Assembly (NCBI RefSeq): GCF_048323675.1
Contig: NZ_JBLWFK010000002.1
Coordinates: forward strand, 62,001 to 126,000
DNA length: 64,000 nucleotides
Direction: 5' to 3'
Origin: Mangrovimicrobium sp048323675
GTDB taxonomy: Bacteria; Pseudomonadota; Gammaproteobacteria; Pseudomonadales; Halieaceae
Shown in pieces: positions 24,710 through 31,955 of this stretch. The stretch's first letter is position 1. Each line of letters begins with the position of its first letter. The position numbers and the translations under genes are program-made. The notes under the pieces are model-generated. The model saw only the letters and a list, made by a program, of their open reading frames with translations, ran no database searches and had not been told where the DNA came from.

Positions 24710-24952
24710 GTGTCCACAGGGAAAATTTGGTTCAAGGGAATCCACAAACGCCTGTGGATTCCCGTCTCGCTCGAGGGCTGGGCAGTCACACTGCTGTTTT
24801 TTGTCGGCGTCGGGGTGATCCACAGCATCAACGATGTACCTGCGGGTGCCAATTTGACGTTGGGACAGGTCGGGATAGTGGCGCTCGAGTTTCTGGTCCT
24901 GATCGGTGTGCTCTATGGGTTGACGAGGGGGCGAGTGGACAAGCATTACTGA
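24710..24952 (+). CDS. Small two-helix membrane protein
   Basis: An 80-residue protein with two hydrophobic helices (about 22-40 and 50-70) joined by a short polar loop (INDVPAGANLT). It has a basic N-terminus (WFKGIHKRLW) and a charged C-terminus. The GTG start has GGAG 7 bases upstream. No family is recognised. It may belong with the upstream DUF308 and DUF302 genes. Confidence 0.65.
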   Translation: MSTGKIWFKGIHKRLWIPVSLEGWAVTLLFFVGVGVIHSINDVPAGANLTLGQVGIVALEFLVLIGVLYGLTRGRVDKHY

Positions 24953-24959
24953 AGCATGC

Positions 24960-25130
24960 TGCTTTCCAGTGCCTGTAACCAGCCCCGGAGTTTAACGCCT
25001 GTTTCTTCGGCTTCCTGATATACCAGAACCCACTGGCCAACAGGCCGAGAACCGCTAAGGGTAGCCCCAACAGGTTGACCGGTACCGGAGGGAACGGTTC
25101 GCCTGGCGTCTTAACGTCCAGGTCGGCCAA
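24960..25130 (-). other. Orphan C-terminal sorting-like segment (possible gene remnant)
   Basis: On the minus strand a frame reads PPVPVNLLGLPLAVLGLLAS then GFWYIRKPKK: a proline-rich lead, one hydrophobic helix and a basic end, the tripartite look of exosortase or related sorting tails. No signal peptide or body domain precedes it, and the frame then runs on antisense to the gene at 24710-24952. It could be the tail of a decayed surface-protein gene, or chance. Confidence 0.25.
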
Positions 25131-25317
25131 TTGCAGGAGAGCGCAATCCCGGATTGCAGGAGGCTGTCAGCCAAACTGGCGCCTGTATTGGAAAAGTTTC
25201 TCGCCGCTTGCCGGAACTTGGCTAAACTGACCGGGTAGTTCATCTCGATAGCCAGGAGAAATGGACTCGACTGCTTGCCACATTCAGGCCACAGCAAACA
25301 ATAACGAGGCAACCCGG

Positions 25318-26145
25318 ATGGCAGACCTGCAAAAATACGGCCCATGGGCACTGGTGATAGGCGGCTCGGAGGGTGTGGGTGCAGCCTTCGCCCGCCTGCT
25401 GGCGGCGGATGGATTCAAGCTGGTGCTGGTGGCGCGCAAGCCTGAGCCACTGGAAACGCTGGCCGCTGAATTGCGTGAACTGGGCGCCGAGGTGCGGGTC
25501 CTGTCGGCAGATTTGAGCCAGCCCGCTGTGCTCTCGCAGGTGCGTGCGGTGACCGATGATATCGAGGTCGGCCTGCTGGTCTATAACGCCGGTGCGAATA
25601 ACACCCGCGGGCTGTTCGTCGAGCTGCCGGAAGAGGTGACGCAATCGGTGATTGCAATCAATGTGCTCGGCCAGGCGAATTTCGCACGGCACTACGGGGC
25701 GCTGATGGCCGCTCGGGGACGCGGCGGGATAATCCTCGGCGGCTCCCTCAGCAGTTACCTCGGTTCCCCCACTCTTGCCGCCTATACCGGTTCCAAGGCT
25801 TTCAGCCGCATCTTTTCCGAATCCCTGTGGGCTGAAATGGCGCCGCTCGGCGTCGATGTCCTGCATCTTAATATCGGTTTTACCGCCACCCCGGCCATGG
25901 CCCGGCTCGGTATGCCCGTGGAACTGGCCGAACCGCCGGAGACCGTGGCGCGCGAAGGCCTGGAGAATATCGCCAACGGTCCGGTCTGGATCGTGAGTAC
26001 GCCGGGCAATATCGAGCGTGCCCGGCTGATCAGCACCGTCGACAACCGCGCCCAGACCGTGCGCACCCATGCTATCGCGCCGCGCGATAAAACCGCAGAA
26101 GCGGCGCGGGCGCAGCAGAAGCTGGCGGGAGAATCCTCGAAGTAA
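25318..26145 (+). CDS. Short-chain dehydrogenase/reductase
   Basis: A 275-residue classical SDR. The cofactor motif is a variant (LVIGGSEGVGAAFARLL near 11-27). LVYNAGANN carries the NAG signature, the serine lies in GSLSSYLGSP, and the catalytic YxxxK is YTGSKAF. The substrate is unknown. The ATG at 25318 begins MADLQKYGPWAL, just before the first strand, and is preferred to the ATG at 25261. Confidence 0.88.
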   Translation: MADLQKYGPWALVIGGSEGVGAAFARLLAADGFKLVLVARKPEPLETLAAELRELGAEVRVLSADLSQPAVLSQVRAVTDDIEVGLLVYNAGANNTRGLFVELPEEVTQSVIAINVLGQANFARHYGALMAARGRGGIILGGSLSSYLGSPTLAAYTGSKAFSRIFSESLWAEMAPLGVDVLHLNIGFTATPAMARLGMPVELAEPPETVAREGLENIANGPVWIVSTPGNIERARLISTVDNRAQTVRTHAIAPRDKTAEAARAQQKLAGESSK

Positions 26146-26291
26146 AGGGGCAGGGGGGATGCGCCCCGCGTCGACCGGGCGTGTGATGGTTACGCCGCAG
26201 GCGTGCAAACATGTCCTGGCTCCTTGTAGGGTGTAGCGGGGGAGTTAAGGTAAACTGTACCCATAACCAGATAACGATGGAGGAAGCAGCA

Positions 26292-26852
26292 ATGCGCGTG
26301 GACCTTCCAGAAGAGTATCGCGAAAACCCGACAGCCAATCTCGGCCGTCGCTATCCCTCGGAAATTCTCGCGGCGGCGCAGAACTACGGCGCCCAGCCCT
26401 ACCAGCACAGCACGCTGTCGCTGCGCGAGTTGGAAGGCGCGCGCTATCGCACCGCGCTGATCAACGGCTGCAATGTCTGCAAGAACTTCCGCGGTGCGCG
26501 CGATTTCCCGGGGCTCTTCGAAGTCTTTGACGGCGACCTGGAGAATTCCGTCTACACACACGGCCCGGCGCCCGACGAGGCCTACTACCAGAATGTCCTC
26601 AACTGGCGCGACTACCCCGGCTACAGTACCCGCGAGCGCGTGGCCATCGCCTACGCCGAGGGCATGGGAGAAGCGCCGCAGGCAATTTCCGCAGACGAGG
26701 AATTCTGGGCGCTGGCCAAGTCGGTCTTCAGCGACGAGGAAATCGTCGAGATGACCTATTCGATCGCCGCCTGGATGGGCCTGGGCCGCGCGATGCATGT
26801 GTTGGGCATGGACACCGTGTGCTCGTTTGCGCCGCTCGAGGCTGAAGTTTAG
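26292..26852 (+). CDS. Carboxymuconolactone decarboxylase/AhpD-like protein
   Basis: A 186-residue helical protein of the AhpD/CMD superfamily. NGCNVCKNFRG near 54-64 supplies the CxxC redox pair typical of AhpD-like peroxidases, followed by helices with RERVAIAYAEGMGE and the second family helix EEIVEMTYSIAAWMGLGRAM. It may work as a thiol peroxidase or reductase partner; no partner gene is adjacent. GGAGG lies before the ATG at 26292. Confidence 0.82.
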   Translation: MRVDLPEEYRENPTANLGRRYPSEILAAAQNYGAQPYQHSTLSLRELEGARYRTALINGCNVCKNFRGARDFPGLFEVFDGDLENSVYTHGPAPDEAYYQNVLNWRDYPGYSTRERVAIAYAEGMGEAPQAISADEEFWALAKSVFSDEEIVEMTYSIAAWMGLGRAMHVLGMDTVCSFAPLEAEV

Positions 26853-26951
26853 GGACGGTCTGCCCGGCTATTGCAAGATGGCAGCGGGGAGCCGGGTATA
26901 TTTACTGCGCACTCGAACGCGGCAACCGGGTGACCTGTCCTCCCTGCTGGC

Positions 26952-27392
26952 CTAACCCGCTACGGTCCTGGCTATACGCACCCGGGTAAGGTGCGTGGCA
27001 GCGATCTTCCAGGCACCATCAACTTTCCGATAGGTTTCATGGTAGTGGCCGAAGCCGTGGGTGATGTCACCATCGCCCGAGTCGATGATATCTTCCATCG
27101 CCCAAATGCCCCGCGCTTCACTGTCGCTGACGAGGTCAATTTCCGGCATGTGGCCATGGTGCATGGTTTGCGCCGTCGCAAATACATCCGCCACATAGTC
27201 TACGATCGCCTCACGGCCTTCCAGCCTGGGTGCCGGGTTTCCATCCTGGCCGCCGGTAGACACGGCGAGATCAAAGAGCAGGGTGGCGTCTTCTGTGAAC
27301 ACGTCGCGCCAGCCATTCCAGTCCTTGGTGTCCATGCAGCGGAAATAGCGCGCTTTCAGTTTCTTGATATTTTCGATTTCAACGAGTTCCAC
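26952..27392 (-). CDS. SnoaL-like (NTF2-fold) protein
   Basis: A 146-residue SnoaL_4-type protein: IKKLKARYFRCMDTKDWNGW then VFTEDATLLFD, REAIVDYVADVF, a histidine-rich stretch TMHHGHMPEID, and the terminal sheet with YHETYRKVDGAWKIAATHLTR. This is the usual signature of small polyketide-cyclase-like dehydratases or isomerases. It follows a cytochrome c gene on the same strand with a 35-base gap and may share its transcript. Confidence 0.82.
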   Translation of the reverse strand: MELVEIENIKKLKARYFRCMDTKDWNGWRDVFTEDATLLFDLAVSTGGQDGNPAPRLEGREAIVDYVADVFATAQTMHHGHMPEIDLVSDSEARGIWAMEDIIDSGDGDITHGFGHYHETYRKVDGAWKIAATHLTRVRIARTVAG

Positions 27393-27427
27393 GATTCAAT
27401 CCTCGGCGGGGAGAGGGCAATGGCCCC

Positions 27428-27853
27428 TTATTCGCTGGATGGCATCGAGGCCCTGGCCGCCTGTACTTCCTTTTCAGTGACTACCAGAACCTCGCCGCCC
27501 CAACTGTTGGTGATGTAGGCAATGATCGCCACGATTTCGGTATCGGTGAGGAAATTGAGCGGGGGCATCAGGGTTGTATCCTTGTCCGCAGCGCCTTCCA
27601 GGTGCCCTTTACGGCCGTTGAGGATGGTCTGGATGAGCAGCGACCGGTCGTGCAACAGGGCGGGATTGTGGAGTGAGGGATAGAGGGCTCCCTCGCCCTC
27701 GCCGTTGTCCTGGTGGCACTTCGCGCAGATCTCCGCAAAGACCTGTGAGCCGAGCGCAATATCGTCGCGAATTTCCTGTTCCGAAGCGGGCGCCGCCAGT
27801 GAGAGGAGCAACAGGCTAGAGGCTAATGCTGGGGCTATGCGGAAGCTGGGCAA
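27428..27853 (-). CDS. Periplasmic c-type cytochrome
   Basis: A 141-residue monohaem cytochrome c. It has a signal peptide (about 1-23, ending in APAS), the haem motif CAKCH near 43-47, and a distal methionine candidate in TTLMPPLNFLTD. The class I fold is indicated by the C-terminal helix EIVAIIAYITNSWG. It probably transfers electrons to or from a membrane or periplasmic dehydrogenase; the SnoaL-like gene downstream is the only linked gene. Confidence 0.87.
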   Translation of the reverse strand: MPSFRIAPALASSLLLLSLAAPASEQEIRDDIALGSQVFAEICAKCHQDNGEGEGALYPSLHNPALLHDRSLLIQTILNGRKGHLEGAADKDTTLMPPLNFLTDTEIVAIIAYITNSWGGEVLVVTEKEVQAARASMPSSE

Positions 27854-27999
27854 GGATGAATCCTCTGAATGCGGTCACTGTATGCATCGAGTATAGAATA
27901 AAATCGCCCGCCGCCGCCCCCCTTTATAGGCGTCGTCTTGCCTGATCCGCGCGGGATACCTCGCGCAAAAATAACGCTGGCCTGGCTTGCCCCGGCGGC

Positions 28000-28037
28000 C
28001 ATCAGATGTGTCCGAAAAGGGCTCTGACCCCTTTTTT
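28000..28037 (+). repeat. Single right-type REP end upstream of cytochrome b561
   Basis: CATCAGATGTGTCCG leads into AAAAGGGCTCTGACCCC and a T run. This is a solo right end, lying 56 bases upstream of the cytochrome b561 start, one of the few copies in front of a gene rather than behind one. The T-run hairpin could attenuate transcription from further upstream. Confidence 0.8.
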
Positions 28038-28092
28038 GTTGTCCTATACTCTAGCTGCCACATCGAATTCGGTGACTACAGGAGTCGCTAGT

Positions 28093-28635
28093 ATGCTCTC
28101 GTCCACACCCCTTGCCTGGCACCCCGTCAACCGCTGGTTACACTGGATCATCGCCCTGCTCATTGCTGCACAGGCAGTACTCGGGTGGGTAGGGCACGAG
28201 ATGGCGCGCTCGCCCGCCAAGGTCGACATGATGGTGGCGCACAAATCGCTCGGCGTGACCCTGGTGTTGTTGGTAGTGCTGCGCCTGGTCTGGCGCGTGA
28301 CTCACCCCGTGCCACCACCGCCTGCGGGCAGCAAGGGTTGGGAGATACGGCTGGCACAACTTACCCATATCGCCCTCTATCTCGCGATCATCGGCCTGCC
28401 GTTGTCTGGCTGGATGGTGGCTGATACCTCGGCGGCGCCGTGGAAACTCTGGTGGGTGATTCCGCTGCCTTCGTTCATCGAGCCCGACCGGCAACTACAC
28501 AGAATCGGCGAGGAACTGCACGAGTTACTGGTGACGGTGTTGATCGTTCTCCTTGTCGTCCACACCGCAGCGGCGCTCTACCACCATTTCGTCAAGCGCG
28601 ATGATGTGCTGTTGCGCATGTTGGGGCGCGATTGA
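28093..28635 (+). CDS. Cytochrome b561
   Basis: A 180-residue inner-membrane dihaem cytochrome b561 of the prokaryotic (CybB/YodB) type. Four hydrophobic helices are evident, with haem-ligand candidates in VNRWLHWIIAL, MVAHKSLGV and a pair of histidines in LHRIGEELHELL. It probably shuttles electrons between quinol and periplasmic partners. AGGAG lies before the ATG at 28093. It overlaps the following YceI gene by one base (TGATG), so translation is coupled. The pairing of b561 with YceI proteins is common in proteobacteria. Confidence 0.9.
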   Translation: MLSSTPLAWHPVNRWLHWIIALLIAAQAVLGWVGHEMARSPAKVDMMVAHKSLGVTLVLLVVLRLVWRVTHPVPPPPAGSKGWEIRLAQLTHIALYLAIIGLPLSGWMVADTSAAPWKLWWVIPLPSFIEPDRQLHRIGEELHELLVTVLIVLLVVHTAAALYHHFVKRDDVLLRMLGRD

Positions 28636-29192
28636 TGCGTGCTGTTCACTGCATTCTCGCGGTCTGCCTGGCAGCCCTGTCGCGCGAAGCGACCGCGGCC
28701 TGCCGCTGGCAGGCTGTGCAGGATGGCAGTGAGCTCAGCTTTACCGCGACCTATGCGGGGCAGGCTATGACCGGGCGTTTCTCCTCGTTCGATGTCGCTA
28801 TCGATTGCGATCCCGGTGGTCGTCCCACCGCCCTGTTGGTAAGTGTGGACACCGGATCAGCGGACATGCAGGACGACGAGGCCAACGCGGAGTTGCAGCA
28901 GCCGGACTGGTTCGACGTGAGCAAATTTCCACGGGCCAGTTACCGCAGCGAGCATATCGCACCTGCAGGCGCCGCGTACCTCGCTACCGGCCATCTCACC
29001 CTGAAGGGCTTGCAGGTTGAACTCCAGTTGCCCTTCGACTGGCAGGTGGACGGCGATGCCGCGGTTCTGGAAGGCGAAGTGGAGCTCTCGCGAACCCGCT
29101 GGCATGTCGGCAGTGGTGAGTGGGCCACGGACACGGACCTCGCGGATGCCGTCGCAGTGCGCTACCGCGTGCAGCTGGTGCGTGGCGAATAG
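28635..29192 (+). CDS. YceI-family periplasmic lipid-binding protein
   Basis: A 185-residue YceI-like lipocalin-fold protein with a signal peptide (about 1-21, ending in REATAA). Family segments are SELSFTATYAGQAMTGRFSS split at Y, DVSKFPRASYRSEHI and the closing strands LTLKGLQVELQLPF and RTRWHVGSGEW. YceI proteins bind polyprenoid or amphiphilic ligands such as ubiquinone precursors. The ATG overlaps the stop of cytochrome b561 by one base. Confidence 0.88.
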   Translation: MRAVHCILAVCLAALSREATAACRWQAVQDGSELSFTATYAGQAMTGRFSSFDVAIDCDPGGRPTALLVSVDTGSADMQDDEANAELQQPDWFDVSKFPRASYRSEHIAPAGAAYLATGHLTLKGLQVELQLPFDWQVDGDAAVLEGEVELSRTRWHVGSGEWATDTDLADAVAVRYRVQLVRGE

Positions 29193-29913
29193 CCCGGTGG
29201 CTGGCGGACTTTCCCGGGCGCTTTCGCTGATCGGCCTGGTGTTGTTCCTCCCTGCCTGCCAGCCAGTCCGTGAGCCCCAAACCACCAGCACCGCCCCGGC
29301 TGCTGGATGGCCGGCATTTGACTATGCGGCTGTCGAGGGGCCCGAGTCTGCTGTCTATACACTCGATGCGTCGCGCTCGCGCGTCGAAGTGGTGGTACAC
29401 CCGGATGGGCCGTTGGCGAAGTTCGGGCACGATCATGTCGTGGTGCTGAGCGCACCGCGTGGCTTTCTCTGGCACCCCGCGGACCTGTCACAGGCGCGCG
29501 CTGACCTGCGCTTTGCGGTTGCCGGGATGCAGGTAGACCCGCCCGATGCGCGCGCCCGCCATGCACTGGATACCCCGCTCGATGCAGCGACGGTAGCAGG
29601 CACCCGCGACAACCTCATGTTGCACGTCCTCGATCCGCAGCAGTGGCCGTGGATCGACGTCAGTCTCACCCATTTCCGCAGGGAGGGAGAGCAACTGAGT
29701 GCGCTCGTGGCTATCAGCGTCAACGGACAGCACTCGCAGCAGCGTCACAGTTTCGCGCTGGAGGAACGCGATGGCGCAGTCAAGGTGACGGGCAATCTCG
29801 TGTTGCAACAAGCGGAGTTGGGCCTGCAGCCATTCTCAGTGCTGGGTGGCGGCTTGCGTGTGGCGCAGGACATGGAGGTTTATTTTGATTTAAGGGGTCA
29901 GAGCCCATTTTGA
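29182..29913 (+). CDS. YceI-like lipoprotein with a repeat-derived C-terminus
   Basis: A 243-residue YceI-related protein with a lipoprotein signal (LVLFLPAC, lipidated Cys26), so it is probably membrane-anchored. The domain begins at YTLDASRSRVEVVVHPDG and includes LAKFGHDHVVV, RDNLMLHVLD and VTGNLVLQQAELGLQPFSVLG broken at A. The GTG start overlaps the end of the first YceI gene. The natural end is near EVYFDL; the last residues, RGQSPF, and the TGA are supplied by a REP end inserted at the stop. It forms an operon with cytochrome b561 and the first YceI gene. Confidence 0.83.
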   Translation: MANSPVAGGLSRALSLIGLVLFLPACQPVREPQTTSTAPAAGWPAFDYAAVEGPESAVYTLDASRSRVEVVVHPDGPLAKFGHDHVVVLSAPRGFLWHPADLSQARADLRFAVAGMQVDPPDARARHALDTPLDAATVAGTRDNLMLHVLDPQQWPWIDVSLTHFRREGEQLSALVAISVNGQHSQQRHSFALEERDGAVKVTGNLVLQQAELGLQPFSVLGGGLRVAQDMEVYFDLRGQSPF

Positions 29914-30033
29914 ACGGCTTTGATGGGGTGCCGGCGGTACGGAATCAGGCTGGTTTATCGAGCGGTGCACTGCAGATTTGCCGGTGCGGACGGTAAATTG
30001 TGCTCAAATCAAAGTGACCAAAAAGGGCTCTGC
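29892..30033 (+). repeat. REP doublet between convergent genes
   Basis: Left end GGGGTCAGAGCCC at 29894-29906 with flank GAACGGCTTTGATGGGG; right end AAAAGGGCTCTG at 30021-30032. The right core is broken after CTCTG. The spacing is about 142 bases. It lies between the YceI-like lipoprotein gene, whose stop it provides, and an alpha/beta hydrolase gene. Confidence 0.8.
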
Positions 30034-30090
30034 TTGGATTCAAGTTGCAGGTGCAACAGCGTAAGGCAGCATGAATCTAAGCTGATCCCT

Positions 30091-30879
30091 TCAAGGGAAA
30101 AAATTCTCCAGGGCGGCGGTGACCAGTGCAGGTTGCTCGATGGATGCCGAATGTCCGGCGCCAGGGATGACAGCAAGTGTCGATCCCGCGATGGCGGCAT
30201 GAATCCGCTCTGCCTTCGCCGGCACCGTGGCTACGTCCTCATCGCCCACCATGACCAGTGTCCGCAGGGTAATACTGCCCAACTGCGAGTAGACGCCGTC
30301 GCGGTCGATGACGCCGTGCGCGGCCCTGGCCGTGCCCCTGCGATTGAGATTGAGCAGGTGCTTCTTCCAGAATTGGCGGGTTTCCTCCTGCTCCGGATCA
30401 TTGAGAAAACTATGGCCGAAGAGGATTCCCATGAGCGGGGTGACTACCGCGCGGAAACCGAACCAGCGGCCGATGAACGCCAGCCTCCGGTAGGGTTTTA
30501 CGTTCACCTCCGGGTCCGCGGAGGTTTCCATCAACACCAGGGAGCGCAGTAACTGCGGATGGCGAAAGGCCAGACGCATACCGACGAAGCCGCCCATGGA
30601 CAGGCCGACAAAGTGACAGGGCGCGGCGTCCAGCGCCTTGATCAGCGCGACGGCGTCGTCGGTCAGTGTGTCCATATCGTAGCCGGATTTTGCGACCGCG
30701 CTGCGCGCCTGGCCGCGGTGATCGTAACAGATACAGCGGTAGCGTTGGCTGAGAGCCTCGACCTGGGCGTCGAACATCCGCCCGCTCATCAACAAGCCGT
30801 GGGAGAATACGATGGTTTCCGGACCGGAGCCGCGTTCCTCGTAGTACAACTCTGTGCCGTTGACGATTTTGGTGGGCAT
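30091..30879 (-). CDS. Alpha/beta hydrolase
   Basis: A 262-residue alpha/beta hydrolase with IVFSHGLLMSGRMFD (oxyanion loop), CYDHRGQARS, the nucleophile elbow GLSMGG near 95-100, the acid in VGDEDVATVP and the histidine in IPGAGHSASIEQP. It resembles the 3-oxoadipate enol-lactonase/esterase group. GGAGG lies 7 bases before the ATG at 30879. The ubiquitin-like gene lies upstream on the same strand. Confidence 0.88.
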   Translation of the reverse strand: MPTKIVNGTELYYEERGSGPETIVFSHGLLMSGRMFDAQVEALSQRYRCICYDHRGQARSAVAKSGYDMDTLTDDAVALIKALDAAPCHFVGLSMGGFVGMRLAFRHPQLLRSLVLMETSADPEVNVKPYRRLAFIGRWFGFRAVVTPLMGILFGHSFLNDPEQEETRQFWKKHLLNLNRRGTARAAHGVIDRDGVYSQLGSITLRTLVMVGDEDVATVPAKAERIHAAIAGSTLAVIPGAGHSASIEQPALVTAALENFFP

Positions 30880-30900
30880 TATGACGCCTCCAACACGGGC

Positions 30901-30921
30901 GAAAAGGGTCCTGGCCCCTTT
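30901..30921 (-). repeat. Degenerate right-type REP end at the 3' end of the ubiquitin-like gene
   Basis: GAAAAGGGTCCTGGCCCCTTTA is a variant of the right-end core that keeps an AAAAGGG...CCCCTTT hairpin. It abuts the stop codon of the ubiquitin-like gene and could terminate its transcript. Confidence 0.55.
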
Positions 30922-31699
30922 ATCGCCGACGGGCGCGCACGGCGCCGCAGATTGCCGATATCGCGACCAGCCAGCCCAGTGCCCACAGTGGCAGGGTGGG
31001 TACAGCCCTCGCTCCCAGGGGCGCCGCGGCTCCCACCGGGTCGACGATGGTGCCGTTGACCATGCCGTCTGCGTCATTGGGGCCACCGTCCGTCACGCTG
31101 TAGGTGATGGTGCTGCCCGAGACCCTTGCCCCTGCTATTCGCCGCCACGGGTCGGATTTCCAGACGGTGCTTCCCGGCGCCAGTGTAATCCCGTAGTCCA
31201 GCGTGACCTGGATTTCAGCGCCCTCGGCGCAGTTATCGACGGTAAATGAGGCTACGCCATGGGGGAGTGAATAACCCTCGGGCGCTGAATCCGGTGTCAG
31301 GAACACGGGTACGCCATTTAAACCGCAATCGGGGTCCGAGGTGTCGAAGCGGACTGTCCCCGTGCCGCCACCCGGCAGCGGGGCACTCAGTGACCTGACG
31401 AGGCGCAGCACCAGGTGCAGGGTCGATTCCTTCTGGACATTGTAGTCCTGCAGGGATCTGCCTTCCTCGAGTTGTTTGCCCGCAAAGATCAGCCGCTGTT
31501 GGGCCGGGGGAATACCCTCCTTGTCCTGGATTTTCTGTTTGACGTTGTCGATGGTGTCGTTTGGTTCCACCTCCAGCACGATGTTTTTGCCGGTCATGGT
31601 CCTGACGAAGATCTGCATGGCCGCAGCCTGGCTGGAAATCATTCCCAGCAGGATGCAGATGAAAGGGCGGTACAAGACGGCCGTTTTCAGCTTTTTCAT
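30920..31699 (-). CDS. Secreted ubiquitin-like protein with choice-of-anchor U-type domain and IPTL-type sorting tail
   Basis: A 259-residue exported protein. Residues 1-27 are a signal peptide ending in QAAA. Ubiquitin homology begins at Met28, exactly after the expected cleavage site, and runs to about residue 100. By eye it shares 61 of 73 positions with eukaryotic ubiquitin, including the Ile44/His68/Val70 surface and lysines 11, 27, 29, 33, 48 and 63 (ubiquitin numbering). Lys6 is Arg. The Arg-Gly-Gly end is replaced by Val-Arg-Ser. A linker and a choice-of-anchor U-like domain follow (GYSLPHGVASFTVDNC, DGGPNDADGMVNGTI). The C-terminus is PTLPLWALGWL, a helix and RARRR, the exosortase H (IPTLxxWG) pattern. 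Without Gly-Gly it should not be conjugated by a normal E1; a binding or decoy role is inferred. Confidence 0.88.
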   Translation of the reverse strand: MKKLKTAVLYRPFICILLGMISSQAAAMQIFVRTMTGKNIVLEVEPNDTIDNVKQKIQDKEGIPPAQQRLIFAGKQLEEGRSLQDYNVQKESTLHLVLRLVRSLSAPLPGGGTGTVRFDTSDPDCGLNGVPVFLTPDSAPEGYSLPHGVASFTVDNCAEGAEIQVTLDYGITLAPGSTVWKSDPWRRIAGARVSGSTITYSVTDGGPNDADGMVNGTIVDPVGAAAPLGARAVPTLPLWALGWLVAISAICGAVRARRR

Positions 31700-31824
31700 T
31701 GAGTTCTTTCCCTGTCCCCGGAGAGCGCCCGTCGTGTCTTGTCTGGTAATGAGCCCCGGTTGAATATGAGCGCGACGAGCGGGGTTCATCGTAGGCCAGT
31801 GGCGATGGAAACGGAATAGGGGGG

Positions 31825-31953
31825 AAAAGGGGTCCGAGCCCTTTTTGATTGGATTTGATTGAGCAGTACGATCGGGGGCCAGGCACTGAAAAGAGTCCTG
31901 CCCCCTTTAGTCGGTAATCTGAAATGGCCAAAAAGGGCTCTGACCCCTTTTTT
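31825..31953 (+). repeat. REP doublet upstream of the ubiquitin-like gene, behind ybiT
   Basis: Left end AAAAGGGGTCCGAGCCC (one change in the core) at 31825-31841 with flank GATTGGATTTGATT; a degenerate inner copy, AAAAGAGTCCTGCCCCC, near 31890; and right end AAAAAGGGCTCTGACCCC at 31931-31948 followed by a T run. It lies between the start of the ubiquitin-like gene and the stop of ybiT and probably terminates ybiT. Confidence 0.8.
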
Positions 31954-31955
31954 TC

